A stretch of DNA of 64,000 bases from Bacteroidaceae bacterium (GCA_017617315.1 JAFZWM010000013.1:34620-98619), one strand, 5' to 3'. Positions 25,086 through 34,248 are shown, counted from the first letter of the stretch. Translations and numbers: made by a program. The notes: a model not told the origin generated them from the letters alone.

Positions 25086-25748
25086 TTACCATTCGATAGG
25101 TGTTTCACCGTGCTCCAAAAGGTAACTATTTGCTTTCGAAAAGTGCGAATTGCCGAAAAATCCGCGATAAGCAGACAATGGCGACGGGTGCGGAGATGTC
25201 AGCACTAAATGACGGCTTCGGTCGACAAACGCTCCCTTCCTCTGTGCAGGAGAGCCCCAGAAGATGAACACGAGATTCTGCCTCTGCGAGTTGAGAAGAG
25301 AGATTACGGCATCGGTAAAAGTCTCCCACCCTCTTCCGGCATGAGAGAAAGCCTGATGCTCGCGAACCGTGAGCGTGGTGTTGAGCAGCAAGACTCCCTG
25401 CTGCGCCCATCGGGTAAGATTGCCCGACTGAGGAATAGGCTTGCCAGTATCGTTGCTGACTTCCTTGAAAATATTCTGCAAAGATGGAGGAAACGGCACA
25501 CCATCGTTAACCGAGAAGCACAAGCCATGGGCCTGCCCCGGTCCGTGATAAGGGTCTTGCCCAAGAATCACGACCTTAACCTTGTCGAACGGACAAAGGT
25601 TGAAGGCATTGAAAATCAGGTTTCCCGGCGGATAGACGCGATATTGCGCATATTCTTGCTTTACGAAGTTTACCAACTCGCAAAAATACGGTTTTTCGAA
25701 CTCGCCAGCGAGATGCTGCTTCCACGATTCCTCAATCTTTACATCCAT
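25086..25748 (-). CDS. ung: Uracil-DNA glycosylase
   Basis: 220 residues, family 1 enzyme that removes uracil from DNA. The catalytic water-activating motif [18 protein letters not shown], the uracil-binding LLNTTLTVR, and the DNA-intercalation motif [13 protein letters not shown] are complete. It follows the CE12-type esterase gene after 8 bp and is the last gene of an operon starting with the class II RNR homologue. Confidence 0.97.
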   Translation of the reverse strand: MDVKIEESWKQHLAGEFEKPYFCELVNFVKQEYAQYRVYPPGNLIFNAFNLCPFDKVKVVILGQDPYHGPGQAHGLCFSVNDGVPFPPSLQNIFKEVSNDTGKPIPQSGNLTRWAQQGVLLLNTTLTVREHQAFSHAGRGWETFTDAVISLLNSQRQNLVFIFWGSPAQRKGAFVDRSRHLVLTSPHPSPLSAYRGFFGNSHFSKANSYLLEHGETPIEW

Positions 25749-25756
25749 AATTGCAA

Positions 25757-26596
25757 TTATTTGTTATACTGCTTGCACACTTTTTTATTAACGGCCTTCT
25801 TCAACGCAGGAATCTTCCTGGCGATTTCCTGAACGGCAAGATTTGCCACCTTGTGAGCACCCCAAACATTAAGATGCGTGTTGTCCTGACGGCCATTTGG
25901 GCAAGCCTCGCAAGTATTAGGCTCAATCCACATGTAAACTTTTTTCGAGCCTTCGCGACCAAGAGACTGAACAAAATCATGTGTCAATTTGTTGTGGTCG
26001 ATGAAGACAATACCGAGCTCTTTTGCCACATTTCGTGGACTGTCGAGATATGCTCCATGAGTATCGATGAGAGTATCACCCTCGACGATATCATCAGCCT
26101 TGGCTTTGCGGAAATCATCGTTTGCAACGGCATTTTTGTTGTGTCCGAAGTTGCGGCGAACGATAGAGTTGAACAGAACAGGAATCGCGCCCTTCTCCTT
26201 TGCCTCGACTGCAAACTTGCGAAGGTTGGCATCGAAAGTCGTTCCAGGGTCGGTGTGACGGTCTTCCTTCGGCTTCTCGTCATTGTGTCCAAACTGAATG
26301 AAGACGTAGTCGCCAGGCTTCAGATTCTTCAAGACCTCGTCCCATCTGCCTTCGTTGATGAAGCTCTTGCTGCTTCGGCCATTCACGGCGTAGTTCTTTA
26401 CAACTACCTTGTCAGGATTGAAGAACTCGCCAAGAACCTGTCCCCAGCCACGCTCCTGATTGCCCTTGTCGAGCGGTTTGTTTGCCATCGTAGAATCGCC
26501 GATGGTGTGGATTGTTACGACATCATCTTTCGTAGCCGAGACAAAGACAAACAATGCCGCTACGACGCACAATAGTGTCAGAAATTTTAGTTTCAT
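25757..26596 (-). CDS. Rhamnogalacturonan acetylesterase-like SGNH hydrolase (CE12)
   Basis: 279 residues with signal peptide [21 protein letters not shown]. The GDSL-type block [10 protein letters not shown] carries the catalytic Ser; [11 protein letters not shown] and [11 protein letters not shown] carry the oxyanion Gly and Asn; [10 protein letters not shown] gives the Asp-x-x-His of the triad. This is the pattern of CE12 enzymes that remove acetyl groups from rhamnogalacturonan in pectin. The protein is probably periplasmic. It fits the pectin locus at 41-51 kb but sits between folB (16 bp) and ung (8 bp) in a housekeeping operon. Confidence 0.88.
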   Translation of the reverse strand: MKLKFLTLLCVVAALFVFVSATKDDVVTIHTIGDSTMANKPLDKGNQERGWGQVLGEFFNPDKVVVKNYAVNGRSSKSFINEGRWDEVLKNLKPGDYVFIQFGHNDEKPKEDRHTDPGTTFDANLRKFAVEAKEKGAIPVLFNSIVRRNFGHNKNAVANDDFRKAKADDIVEGDTLIDTHGAYLDSPRNVAKELGIVFIDHNKLTHDFVQSLGREGSKKVYMWIEPNTCEACPNGRQDNTHLNVWGAHKVANLAVQEIARKIPALKKAVNKKVCKQYNK

Positions 26597-26612
26597 ACGT
26601 TTTAATATTTAG

Positions 26613-26978
26613 TTAGTAATCAATCTTTATCTCGATGCCAGCCTCAGAACATTCAGCTCCCATAGGCGGATTTTCCTTGTCGATGACGAGTTCAACGCTC
26701 GTTATCTGCGGAAATTCGCTCTTGATGCGCTCCACTATGCGACCGCCGACATGCTCGAGGAGCTTTGACGGAATGGCCATCTCCAGCCTCACGATTTCGA
26801 AAATATCGGCATAGCTTATCGTTCCTGCCAGATTATCAGTCTGCATTGCCTCGGAGAAATCATAGCCAATCCTAAGGCTGACGTAGAAATACGCGCCTGT
26901 GAGCTGCTCTTGTGGCAAAACGCCGTGACGGGCAAATATCTTTATTTTGTTAAGATGTACGAAAGTCTTCATTTTCAT
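26613..26978 (-). CDS. folB: Dihydroneopterin aldolase
   Basis: 121 residues, normal length. It converts dihydroneopterin to 6-hydroxymethyl-dihydropterin and glycolaldehyde in folate synthesis. The substrate-binding Glu region is ARHGVLPQEQLTGAYFYV, the middle has NLAGTISYADIF and LLEHVGGRIVERI, and the catalytic lysine lies in VELVIDKENPPM. Five bp or less separate it from the RNR homologue upstream, so the two are coupled. Confidence 0.94.
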   Translation of the reverse strand: MKMKTFVHLNKIKIFARHGVLPQEQLTGAYFYVSLRIGYDFSEAMQTDNLAGTISYADIFEIVRLEMAIPSKLLEHVGGRIVERIKSEFPQITSVELVIDKENPPMGAECSEAGIEIKIDY

Positions 26979-26982
26979 TGGT

Positions 26983-29244
26983 TTATCTTATTTCGCCACA
27001 TTCCTTGCAGATGAGATTTCCGTCCTGATAAACGAGCGACTCGCTTCCGCAGTTAGGACACATCACACCCTTTGCCTCGGTTCCGTTTACGACGTACTTC
27101 TTCAGAGCTTGCTTAACGCCGTTTTTCCACGTGTTGATGCTCTCGCTTTCGAGCTGAAGAGAGCCGACGAGCTTTATGACGTAGTGCGTAGGCATTCGGT
27201 ATCGGAGCACGCCGCTGATAAGCTTGGCATAGTTCCAATATTCCTTGTTGAATTTCTCGCTCAAGCCCTCGACGGTAGTCTTGTAGCCACGCTTGTTCTG
27301 AAACTGAAAATCGTATCGCTTTGTACCGTCGGGCAGAACATTCTTTATGATTTTTCCTTTGGTAACGGATTTTGGAAGAACGATGCCTTCCTCATCATCT
27401 TGCAAGCCCGTGAATATTTCGTAAGGATAGCCGTCGAGCAATCCGACAAATGCCACCCACTTTTCCTTGTTATTCTGAAATCTCACCACATCACATTCGA
27501 GTGACTGCGGACGAACCTCGGTTATTATCGGTTGCTTGAACACCACGGAGTCCTTTGACATCGGCTCTGTCTCCTCGCTCTTCTCGCAACGAACATTACA
27601 AACCCAGCAGCCATTGCGCCAAGCCTCGATATAAAGCTTGCTTGCAAGACTTTCATCAGCCTTTGAAGAAAGAGCGATGTCTACAGCCACGGCATGATCC
27701 GACCATTTCTGCAGCTCTCCGTAAAGTTTTAGCTTTGCAATACCATCGTTGCCCTCACGCTCCTGAATTACAGGCAGATGCGCCATCACGGCAAGACTAT
27801 TTTTCTCGGAACGGACTGATGCCAAGCAAGATATGTTTCGTCTGCCGAATTTCTGCATATCGGCAAACAAACAAGCATCGGCATCTTTTATTCGGTTTAC
27901 GAAGGCATTTTCTGCCTCCTTTTCGCCATCGTAAATTCCGAATGAGCCGCGCTCCTTGGCAAGCTGAACTGACGATGAATAAACCGACAGAGCAAGGCTT
28001 CGGTACACGCCAACAAGAAAATCGGCGGCATTGTGCGAACCGTTGCGAAGATTCATCGCCTCAACAGTCTCATCCTCGCCAAGCAATCCGATGCCTGTGC
28101 GACGTATCAGTTTTGTCTTGTCGTAGATTTTCTCCCAAAGTCGCTTTTCGGTATATTTAACCTCGTCGCTCTCGGGGTCTTCGTCGATTTTTTCGAGAAT
28201 ATGCTGAATCTTTTCGAGTTCGAGGTCTACAATGTCGTCCATTATTCTTTGGGCTATCTTGGCATGACGGGCAAAAAGTTCATAGTCGAACGATGTCGAC
28301 GACGAGAACGGATTCTGAACGTATGAATACAGATTCATCATGAGCAACCGGCACGAATCGTATGCACTTAACTGAATCTCGCCCGACGGATTGGTACAAA
28401 TGCTTCGACATTCGTCGTAGCAATCCGAAACGCTTTCGCGCGTGATTCTGTCCCAGAAAAGGATTTCGGGCTGAGAACTTCTCATTTCATTGTGCATCAT
28501 TCTCTGCCACAACTCGGTAGCCTCGATATGCTGTTTCACTACCGGCGTCTGCGCATCAAGCGGAAACTGCTGGACGTACTGGCGATTATTGATTACCGCT
28601 TTCATAAATTCATCGTCAATCTTCACGGCCACGTTCGTAGCCGCATTTTTCATGTCAATGAACGCCTCTACCTCTGGATGGCGAACCGACAGCGAAAGCA
28701 CGAGTGAACCTTCTGGGGCAATCTCGTGTGCCGTATTCGAATATCGCTCCATAAACGGAACAAGACCGATAGATGTCAAGTTTGAAGTCTTGACGGCATA
28801 GCCTTTTGGACGGAGCTGACTGAGGTCATGCCCCACTCCGCCACGGCGTTTCAGGAGCTGAACCTGCTCCTCGTCTATGTGCATAATTGCGCCGTAAGAA
28901 TCCGACGCGCCCTTGAGTCCGATGGCAAAGCAGCTCGACAAAGACTCGGCAACATAGTTATTGCCGATGCCCGACATCAGCCGAGATTCAGGAATAAGAT
29001 ATCTGAAATGATCGAGCAGACCGAAAATCTCACTCTCATCAACAGGATTAGGATATCGTGCCTCTACTCTGGCGATTTCCTTCGCCATGCGCCTGTGCAT
29101 TTCGTCGGGCGTAAGTTCGCACACGTTTCCGTCCGAATCCTTCAACGCATATTTCTTAACCCATACTTCGGATGCAACATTGTCTCCGCCGAAATACTTC
29201 AGGGCAGCAGCAAAAGCCTCGTCAAATGTAAGTGTTTTAGCCAC
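26983..29244 (-). CDS. Class II (B12-dependent) ribonucleotide reductase homologue lacking the catalytic cysteine
   Basis: About 753 residues from the GTG start; the longer frame would begin inside the promoter. The protein follows bacterial adenosylcobalamin-dependent RNR over most of its length (YVAESLSSCFAIGLKG, LLKRRGGVGHDLS, FMERYSN, YDSCRLL, IMDDIVDLELEKI, and a C-terminal TSCPD domain with FNKEYWNYAKLISGVL). Two active-site blocks are lost: the NPCGE motif with the thiyl-radical cysteine reads NPSGE (Ser at codon 28384-28386), and the phosphate loop after RRNISCL, normally APTGTxS, reads ASVRSEKNS, with the following segment shortened. The end is a zinc-ribbon-like CPNCGSES...CKECGEIR, without the final Cys pair. 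It is first in the operon with folB. Deoxyribonucleotide production by this protein is unlikely. Confidence 0.85.
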   Translation of the reverse strand: MAKTLTFDEAFAAALKYFGGDNVASEVWVKKYALKDSDGNVCELTPDEMHRRMAKEIARVEARYPNPVDESEIFGLLDHFRYLIPESRLMSGIGNNYVAESLSSCFAIGLKGASDSYGAIMHIDEEQVQLLKRRGGVGHDLSQLRPKGYAVKTSNLTSIGLVPFMERYSNTAHEIAPEGSLVLSLSVRHPEVEAFIDMKNAATNVAVKIDDEFMKAVINNRQYVQQFPLDAQTPVVKQHIEATELWQRMMHNEMRSSQPEILFWDRITRESVSDCYDECRSICTNPSGEIQLSAYDSCRLLMMNLYSYVQNPFSSSTSFDYELFARHAKIAQRIMDDIVDLELEKIQHILEKIDEDPESDEVKYTEKRLWEKIYDKTKLIRRTGIGLLGEDETVEAMNLRNGSHNAADFLVGVYRSLALSVYSSSVQLAKERGSFGIYDGEKEAENAFVNRIKDADACLFADMQKFGRRNISCLASVRSEKNSLAVMAHLPVIQEREGNDGIAKLKLYGELQKWSDHAVAVDIALSSKADESLASKLYIEAWRNGCWVCNVRCEKSEETEPMSKDSVVFKQPIITEVRPQSLECDVVRFQNNKEKWVAFVGLLDGYPYEIFTGLQDDEEGIVLPKSVTKGKIIKNVLPDGTKRYDFQFQNKRGYKTTVEGLSEKFNKEYWNYAKLISGVLRYRMPTHYVIKLVGSLQLESESINTWKNGVKQALKKYVVNGTEAKGVMCPNCGSESLVYQDGNLICKECGEIR

Positions 29245-29272
29245 AATCTTAGTTCTTTTGATTTGAGTTCTG

Positions 29273-29280
29273 CAAAAATA
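29273..29280 (-). promoter_or_regulatory. -7 box of the RNR-homologue operon
   Basis: TATTTTTG then C on the minus strand, 29 bp before the GTG start. It supports the GTG start over the longer frame. Confidence 0.6.
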
Positions 29281-29293
29281 CAAAAAAATGTGC

Positions 29294-29301
29294 TATTTTT
29301 G
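29294..29301 (+). promoter_or_regulatory. -7 box of the nitroreductase gene
   Basis: TATTTTTG on the plus strand, 24 bp before the ATG; back-to-back with the minus-strand box at 29273-29280. Confidence 0.55.
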
Positions 29302-29325
29302 TACTTTAAACAATCAAAACAATTT

Positions 29326-30060
29326 ATGGATAGCATAAAAAACAGACGTTCTATACGCAAGTATTCAGACAAGGATATTGAGGCTTCTCTGCTGAACGAA
29401 ATTATTGCAGAGGCCATGCAGACACCAACGATGGGAAACATGCAGCTCTACAGCGTTGTGGTGAGCCGCAGCAAGGAGATTAAGGAACAGTTGGCACCAG
29501 CACATTTCAACCAGCCAATGGTAACTGGCGCGCCTGTGGTTTTGACATTCTGCGCAGACTTTAACCGCTTTACAAAATGGTGCGAGCAGCGCAACGCCGA
29601 TGCCGGATACGACAATTTTCTGTCGTTCATGAACGCCGTTCAGGACACTCTCTTGTTTGCCCAGACATTCACCATCCTTGCCGAGGCTGCCGGACTTGGC
29701 ACATGCTATCTCGGCACAACGGTCTTTCTTCCCGAGACCATCTCGAAGGTTCTTAATCTGCCAAGACTCGTAGTGCCAGTTGCGACAATAACCGTTGGCT
29801 ATCCAGCAGAAGATGCAAAGAAGAGCGACCGTCTACCTGTCGAAGCCATCATGCACGAGGAAACTTATCACGATTACTCAGCTGAGCAAATAAATCAGAT
29901 TTACTCGGAAAAAGAGGCTCTCGAAGAAAACAAGGAGTTTGTAAGAATAAACAATAAGGAGAATCTTGCACAGGTGTTTACCGATTGCCGATACACCCGC
30001 AAGGATAACGAGGCTCTCTCAAAAACTCTCTGGGATTTTATAAAGAAACAAGGTTTCTGA
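29326..30060 (+). CDS. Nitroreductase family NAD(P)H:flavin-dependent oxidoreductase
   Basis: 244 residues starting MDSIKNRRSIRKYSDKDIE; the open frame continues upstream but that part is antisense to the RNR homologue. The Arg-Ser-Ile-Arg motif at the start binds FMN phosphate, TPTMGNMQ is the next flavin-contact region, and EAAGLGTCYLG and TITVGYPAEDAKKSDRLP are typical late signatures. These soluble dimeric enzymes reduce nitro groups, quinones or flavins; the substrate cannot be told. The extra 50 residues at the C-terminus are seen in NfsA-like members. It is followed by a strong bidirectional terminator. Confidence 0.9.
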   Translation: MDSIKNRRSIRKYSDKDIEASLLNEIIAEAMQTPTMGNMQLYSVVVSRSKEIKEQLAPAHFNQPMVTGAPVVLTFCADFNRFTKWCEQRNADAGYDNFLSFMNAVQDTLLFAQTFTILAEAAGLGTCYLGTTVFLPETISKVLNLPRLVVPVATITVGYPAEDAKKSDRLPVEAIMHEETYHDYSAEQINQIYSEKEALEENKEFVRINNKENLAQVFTDCRYTRKDNEALSKTLWDFIKKQGF

Positions 30061-30080
30061 AACAGTCTTCGGAAATAAAA

Positions 30081-30126
30081 AAATCAACCGTTTCATCATC
30101 TTCAGAATGAATGAAACGGTTGATTT
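30081..30126. terminator. Bidirectional terminator between nitroreductase gene and dnaA
   Basis: A 16-bp perfect stem, aaatcaaccgtttcat (30081-30096) with atgaaacggttgattt (30111-30126), lies between two convergent genes. Confidence 0.85.
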
Positions 30127-30135
30127 CGTTTTAAT

Positions 30136-31536
30136 TTATCTCTGCTTCACCAAAGCCTCTATTTCCTGCATATCCTTCTGCAACTGCTTGTCGTTTTCGA
30201 GCAAGCCCGAGATTATCTTCGTTGCATGAAGCACAGTTGCGTGGTTTCGCTTTCCAATCATCGTACCGATGCGCGACAGCGACGTATCCGTATATTTCTG
30301 CGAAAGATACATGGCAATCTGACGAATCTGAACAACCTTCTGTTTTCGGCTCGGCGTCTGAATCTCCTTCGGCTCAATGTTGTAGTAAGAACAAACCTTC
30401 GTGATGATGTCATCAACGGTTATAGGCTTGTTCGAAAGCGTTGCAATCTGATGTACAAGGTTCTCTGCCATCGTCAAGTCCGGGTCGCGATTGAAAACAG
30501 CAGCACGCGCCATGAGCGATGTTATGATGCCTTCCAAATCGCGCACGCTCTCGTCAACATTCTCGGCAATATAATTGATTACCTCCTCCGAGAAATGAAG
30601 TCCGTCGCGATGAACCTTGCTTTGGATAACTTCCTTTCTAAGAGCCACGTCAGGACGCGAAATCTCAGCCAGCAATCCCCACTTGAAACGCGACAGCAAA
30701 CGGTCTGTCATGCCCTGCAACTTTACAGGCGGACGGTCGCAAGTAAGAATCAGCTGCTTTCTGTTCTGATGCAGATAGTTGAAGATGTGGAAGAACGTGT
30801 CCTGCGTCTTCACGAGCGACGCCGAGGCAAATTCCTGAACATCGTCAAGAATCAGCACATCGATACTCTGATAGAAGTTTATAAAGTTATTGAAAGTATT
30901 GTTTCTGACAGAATCGGTATACTGCACCTGAAACTCGTGCGCAGCTACATACAGCACGCGCTTCTCGGGATAGCGTTCCTTAATCTTTATACCGATGGCA
31001 TTGGCAAGATGCGTCTTTCCCACTCCCGGAGGACCGTAAAGAAACAACGGATTGAATGCCGTATCGGCAGGACGCTCGGCAATAGCCTCACCAGCCGAAC
31101 GAGGCAGTTTGTTACAGCCTCCGACTATGAAATTCTCAAAATTATAATTAGGATTCAGGCGCGGATCGAGCGGACGAAGCACAGGCTTCTCGTTCGGATT
31201 AGTAATCTCAGGCTTCTTCAGTTCTTCCTTGAATACAGTACGCTTTGTAGCCTCCACATCGACAGTAAGATTGTTCTTCTTGTCGGCAAGGACGCGATAT
31301 TCGAGTTTTGTGCCTTTTCCGAAAACCTTCTGTATGGCAAAGCGCAAAAGGTCGAGATGATCAGCTTCGATACGTTCAACGACGAAGTGACTTGGCGCAC
31401 TAAGAATAAGCTCGCCGTTAGAATATTCTATGGGCTGAATGGCTCCGAACCAAGTCGTGAACTCGCGTTCAGGAGTGTTGTTCCGGATAATGCCAAGACA
31501 TTGTTCCCACATTTGTTTTACATCAAAGTTGCTCAT
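30136..31536 (-). CDS. dnaA: Chromosomal replication initiator protein DnaA
   Basis: 466 residues. Domain I (about 1-90) has the WxxCL...TPEREFTTWF pattern. After a variable linker comes the AAA+ domain: Walker A FLYGPPGVGKTHLANAIG, Walker B DVLILDDVQEF, sensor region and arginine finger DRLLSRFKWGL. Domain IV, which binds DnaA boxes, ends with SLSRIGTMIGKRNHATVLHA. The gene is alone on its transcript with a -7 box at 31578-31585. The 112-bp gap upstream is too short to be the replication origin, and I see no cluster of DnaA boxes beside the gene. Confidence 0.98.
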   Translation of the reverse strand: MSNFDVKQMWEQCLGIIRNNTPEREFTTWFGAIQPIEYSNGELILSAPSHFVVERIEADHLDLLRFAIQKVFGKGTKLEYRVLADKKNNLTVDVEATKRTVFKEELKKPEITNPNEKPVLRPLDPRLNPNYNFENFIVGGCNKLPRSAGEAIAERPADTAFNPLFLYGPPGVGKTHLANAIGIKIKERYPEKRVLYVAAHEFQVQYTDSVRNNTFNNFINFYQSIDVLILDDVQEFASASLVKTQDTFFHIFNYLHQNRKQLILTCDRPPVKLQGMTDRLLSRFKWGLLAEISRPDVALRKEVIQSKVHRDGLHFSEEVINYIAENVDESVRDLEGIITSLMARAAVFNRDPDLTMAENLVHQIATLSNKPITVDDIITKVCSYYNIEPKEIQTPSRKQKVVQIRQIAMYLSQKYTDTSLSRIGTMIGKRNHATVLHATKIISGLLENDKQLQKDMQEIEALVKQR

Positions 31537-31577
31537 CTGTTAATGCACTTTATAATCTACAAGTTTGTTCGAGTTTG

Positions 31578-31585
31578 CAAAATTA
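31578..31585 (-). promoter_or_regulatory. -7 box for dnaA
   Basis: TAATTTTG on the minus strand followed by C, 42 bp before the dnaA start. Confidence 0.6.
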
Positions 31586-31590
31586 CAAAA

Positions 31591-31627
31591 AAAATCCCGC
31601 ACTTTTACAATCGAAGTGCGGGATTTT
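31591..31627 (-). terminator. Terminator after the MCE protein gene
   Basis: A 14-bp perfect stem, aaaatcccgcactt with aagtgcgggatttt, and T run on the minus strand; it separates the amidase-MCE operon from the dnaA promoter. Confidence 0.85.
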
Positions 31628-31648
31628 TATCTTTAAGCCGAGTAAGTT

Positions 31649-32569
31649 TTACTCAGACTTTTTTTTCTTATCGCTCTTTCCCCAAACAGAGAAGTGAACG
31701 TATCGCTTAGGATTCTCCTGCAAATCTTTCATCAGGCTAGCAGCGTTTGCTGTTGCCGCATTCAGATTGTCGTAAATCGACCTGTCGTTAAGCATCAGAC
31801 CGATATTGTTATCCTTGCTGTTCATCTTCTTGTTCAAATCGTCAGTCATAGTCTGAACGTTGGCAAGAGTTGCGTCTACACCTGCAAGAGTCTTCTGAAC
31901 GTCAAGTTCCTTAAGCTTAGCGCTTGTCTCTTCAAAGTTTCCGGCTATCACATTCAGTTTCTTGGTCAGCTGCGGAATGTCGCCAGCCATAAGTCTGTTA
32001 AGCTGCTGAGTTGTAACATCGAGGTTGGCTGTAATTCTTTCGGCATTGTGCAAAGTGCCGGCCAACGCAGGATCAGCGAGCAGAGTATTAACAGAAGCCA
32101 GTATCGAGTCGAGTTTAGGCAACAATGCCTGAATTTCCGGAACCATGTTGGCTGCAGCACCGAGGGCACCGGCATTTACGCCGCCTCTGATTGTGTCGCC
32201 CGGCTCGCATCTCTCATGAGGATTTGTGGCGAGCAGCAGATTCATCTTTACAGTTCCCAGCATTTCGGTTACAAGTTCGGCGCTTGTTCCCTTCGGAATT
32301 CGCATGTCCTTGTCAACCTCAATCTCGACAATTACGTTACCGGGATGCTCGTAGTCGTAGTTGATAGCACGGACGATACCAATGCTGTAACCGTCGGCAT
32401 AAACCGGACTCGAAGCAGTTAAACCCTGAATGTTCTCAAAGGCAACGTAATAGCAGTTACTCGACTTGAATACGTTTATGCCTTTCAGGAAATTAATTCC
32501 TACGAACATTATAACAACAGCAGCTATGGCTGTGATAGCAATCTTTACCTCTTTTGCAGATGATTTCAT
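31649..32569 (-). CDS. MlaD-family MCE-domain protein
   Basis: 306 residues. One N-terminal membrane helix (about 10-28) anchors a single MCE domain (about 38-120), recognisable by CYYVAFENIQGLTASSPV and VRAINYDY. In the Mla system the MCE protein forms a ring on the inner membrane that passes phospholipid between membranes. The C-terminal part is helical with regular hydrophobic spacing (about 150-290), longer than in E. coli MlaD and typical of Bacteroidetes members. The permease and ATPase genes usually found with it are not visible next to it. It follows the amidase gene after 18 bp. Confidence 0.9.
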   Translation of the reverse strand: MKSSAKEVKIAITAIAAVVIMFVGINFLKGINVFKSSNCYYVAFENIQGLTASSPVYADGYSIGIVRAINYDYEHPGNVIVEIEVDKDMRIPKGTSAELVTEMLGTVKMNLLLATNPHERCEPGDTIRGGVNAGALGAAANMVPEIQALLPKLDSILASVNTLLADPALAGTLHNAERITANLDVTTQQLNRLMAGDIPQLTKKLNVIAGNFEETSAKLKELDVQKTLAGVDATLANVQTMTDDLNKKMNSKDNNIGLMLNDRSIYDNLNAATANAASLMKDLQENPKRYVHFSVWGKSDKKKKSE

Positions 32570-32587
32570 TTTCGCTTTTATACCTTA

Positions 32588-34144
32588 TTATTTCAGAAGA
32601 GCCTTAGCTTCAGCAACCGGAATCTTCTTACCATTGTGGAATGCAATGATAAATGCTCCCGGAACCTTGGCATTCGCCTCAGTTCTCAACTTCTGGATTT
32701 CATCAAAGTTTGAAGTTTCTCCGTAAGTATACTTATACATACCGCCTTCCTTATAATAAGAGACACCAGTAAGTCCGAACTTAGTATCGGCGTTGCTGAT
32801 TGGTGCGCTTACTGCACCAAGCTGAACCTTAAATACAGGCTTAGAACCAGTAGCAGCTGGTTTAGCGGCTGGTGCAGCAGGCTTAGCTGGAGTTGCAGCA
32901 GGAGCAGCAGCGGCAGGCTTGGCAGCAGGAGTTGGTGTTGCGGCAGGAGCAGCTGGAGTGGCTGGTTTAGCAGGAGCTGGTGCAGCAGGCTTAGCAGGTG
33001 CCGGAGCGGCTGGTGCTGGAGTTGCAGGTGCAGCAGGAGCTGGCTCTTCAACAACGGCAGGAGCGGCTGGCTTAGCAGGTGCTAGAGCAGCAGGAGCGGC
33101 TGGAGCAGGAGCTACAGATGGCTCAGGAGCAGCAACTACGGCTGGTGCAGCAGGAGCAGGCTCTTCAACAACGACAGGAGCAGCAGGTGCGGCTGGAGCA
33201 GGTGCGCCAGGAGCATTTGGATTAACAGGAGCAGCAACTACAGCTGGAGCAGCTGGTGCAGCAGCAGGAGTTACAGATGGCTCAGATGCTGTTGCCGTAA
33301 CAGTTGGAACGCTGCCAACAATTGCATCGTCGTTGCTTGATATTGTAGCAGTCTTGATACGACCGTCGTTGTTGTGACGATAGTTCAGGAATGCCTCGTA
33401 GATACTCTTTGACATGTTTGAGATACCCTCGTCTGATGTAAGATACTGCTCTTCATCAGGAGTTGAGATATAACCAAGCTCGATAAGTACGCTTGGCATT
33501 GAAGTACATCTCAAAACAAGGAATCCTGCCTGATGAACACCACGGTCGGCACGGTTGGCAGTTGACACGAACTTGTTCTGGATAAGGCGAGCGAACTCGA
33601 CACTCTGTTCCATGTACTTGTCCTGCATGTACTCGAACATAATATAACTCTCAGAAGAACTTGGGTTGAAGCCTTCGTACTTTTCACGGTAGTTATCCTC
33701 AACAAGGATTACGTTGTTTTCCTTCTTAGCGACCTCAAGGTTAGCCTCGGCCTTTGCCATACCCAGTGTATAAGTCTCGGCACCACGCGCAATCTTTCCG
33801 CTAGGAAGAGAGTTGGTGTGGATTGAGATGAACAAGTCGGCCTTGTTCTTGTTTGCGATGTTCGCACGTTCGTCGAGCGGAACAAACTCATCCTTCTTAC
33901 GAGTGTAGATGACCTTTACATCGCTACAGTTTTTCTCGATTAGTCGTCCAACTTCCAAAGCAATAGATAGATTGATAACTTTTTCTCGTGTTGTTGAACC
34001 GATAGCACCGGGGTCATGACCACCATGTCCCGGGTCGATAACTACGATAAACTTTTTACTTGCAGGAGCAGATGCTCCGAATGAAGGCATATTCCATGCC
34101 ACATTCAACGCTAGAAATGCTAATAAGAATATTTTTTTGCACAT
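32588..34144 (-). CDS. N-acetylmuramoyl-L-alanine amidase with Ala/Pro-rich linker and SPOR-like end
   Basis: 518 residues from MCKKIFLLAFLALNVAWNMP, a signal peptide; the longer frame would begin upstream of the promoter. The Amidase_3 domain (about 35-250) has the zinc ligands in VIDPGHGGHDPGA (His), a Glu in ALEVGRL, SIHTNSLP (His) and the catalytic VLIELGYIS (Glu). It cuts the amide bond between MurNAc and the stem peptide, in cell separation. A linker of about 150 residues, almost only Ala, Pro, Lys and Val (32860-33290), leads to a C-terminal SPOR-like domain (KPVFKVQLGAVSAPISN...) that binds septal glycan. The MCE gene follows. Confidence 0.93.
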   Translation of the reverse strand: MCKKIFLLAFLALNVAWNMPSFGASAPASKKFIVVIDPGHGGHDPGAIGSTTREKVINLSIALEVGRLIEKNCSDVKVIYTRKKDEFVPLDERANIANKNKADLFISIHTNSLPSGKIARGAETYTLGMAKAEANLEVAKKENNVILVEDNYREKYEGFNPSSSESYIMFEYMQDKYMEQSVEFARLIQNKFVSTANRADRGVHQAGFLVLRCTSMPSVLIELGYISTPDEEQYLTSDEGISNMSKSIYEAFLNYRHNNDGRIKTATISSNDDAIVGSVPTVTATASEPSVTPAAAPAAPAVVAAPVNPNAPGAPAPAAPAAPVVVEEPAPAAPAVVAAPEPSVAPAPAAPAALAPAKPAAPAVVEEPAPAAPATPAPAAPAPAKPAAPAPAKPATPAAPAATPTPAAKPAAAAPAATPAKPAAPAAKPAATGSKPVFKVQLGAVSAPISNADTKFGLTGVSYYKEGGMYKYTYGETSNFDEIQKLRTEANAKVPGAFIIAFHNGKKIPVAEAKALLK

Positions 34145-34165
34145 AACATTTAAAGTATAATGTCG

Positions 34166-34173
34166 CAAAAATA
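34166..34173 (-). promoter_or_regulatory. -7 box of the amidase-MCE operon
   Basis: TATTTTTG then C on the minus strand, 22 bp upstream of the chosen ATG; this decides the start codon. Confidence 0.6.
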
Positions 34174-34248
34174 ATATTTTTTTTGTAAAAGTGTAATAAT
34201 CCGCATAACATTTTTTCGGTTTAATACTGCTTTTTGACATAATTTAGT

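Noticed and set aside
28828..29325. Long N-terminal extension of the nitroreductase
   Set aside because: It overlaps the RNR homologue in antisense; the nitroreductase fold starts at the ATG at 29326, just after a -7 box.
31537..31648. Replication origin beside dnaA
   Set aside because: The gap is 112 bp and filled by a promoter and a terminator; no cluster of DnaA boxes is visible. A single TTATCCAC at about 22551 is not enough.
30226..31710. Plus-strand open frame of 494 codons opposite dnaA
   Set aside because: Fully antisense to dnaA, which has all its motifs; the translation has no domain pattern.
32919..33377. Plus-strand Gly/Ala-rich frame
   Set aside because: It is the antisense of the Ala/Pro linker of the amidase; the low-complexity look comes from the repeat.
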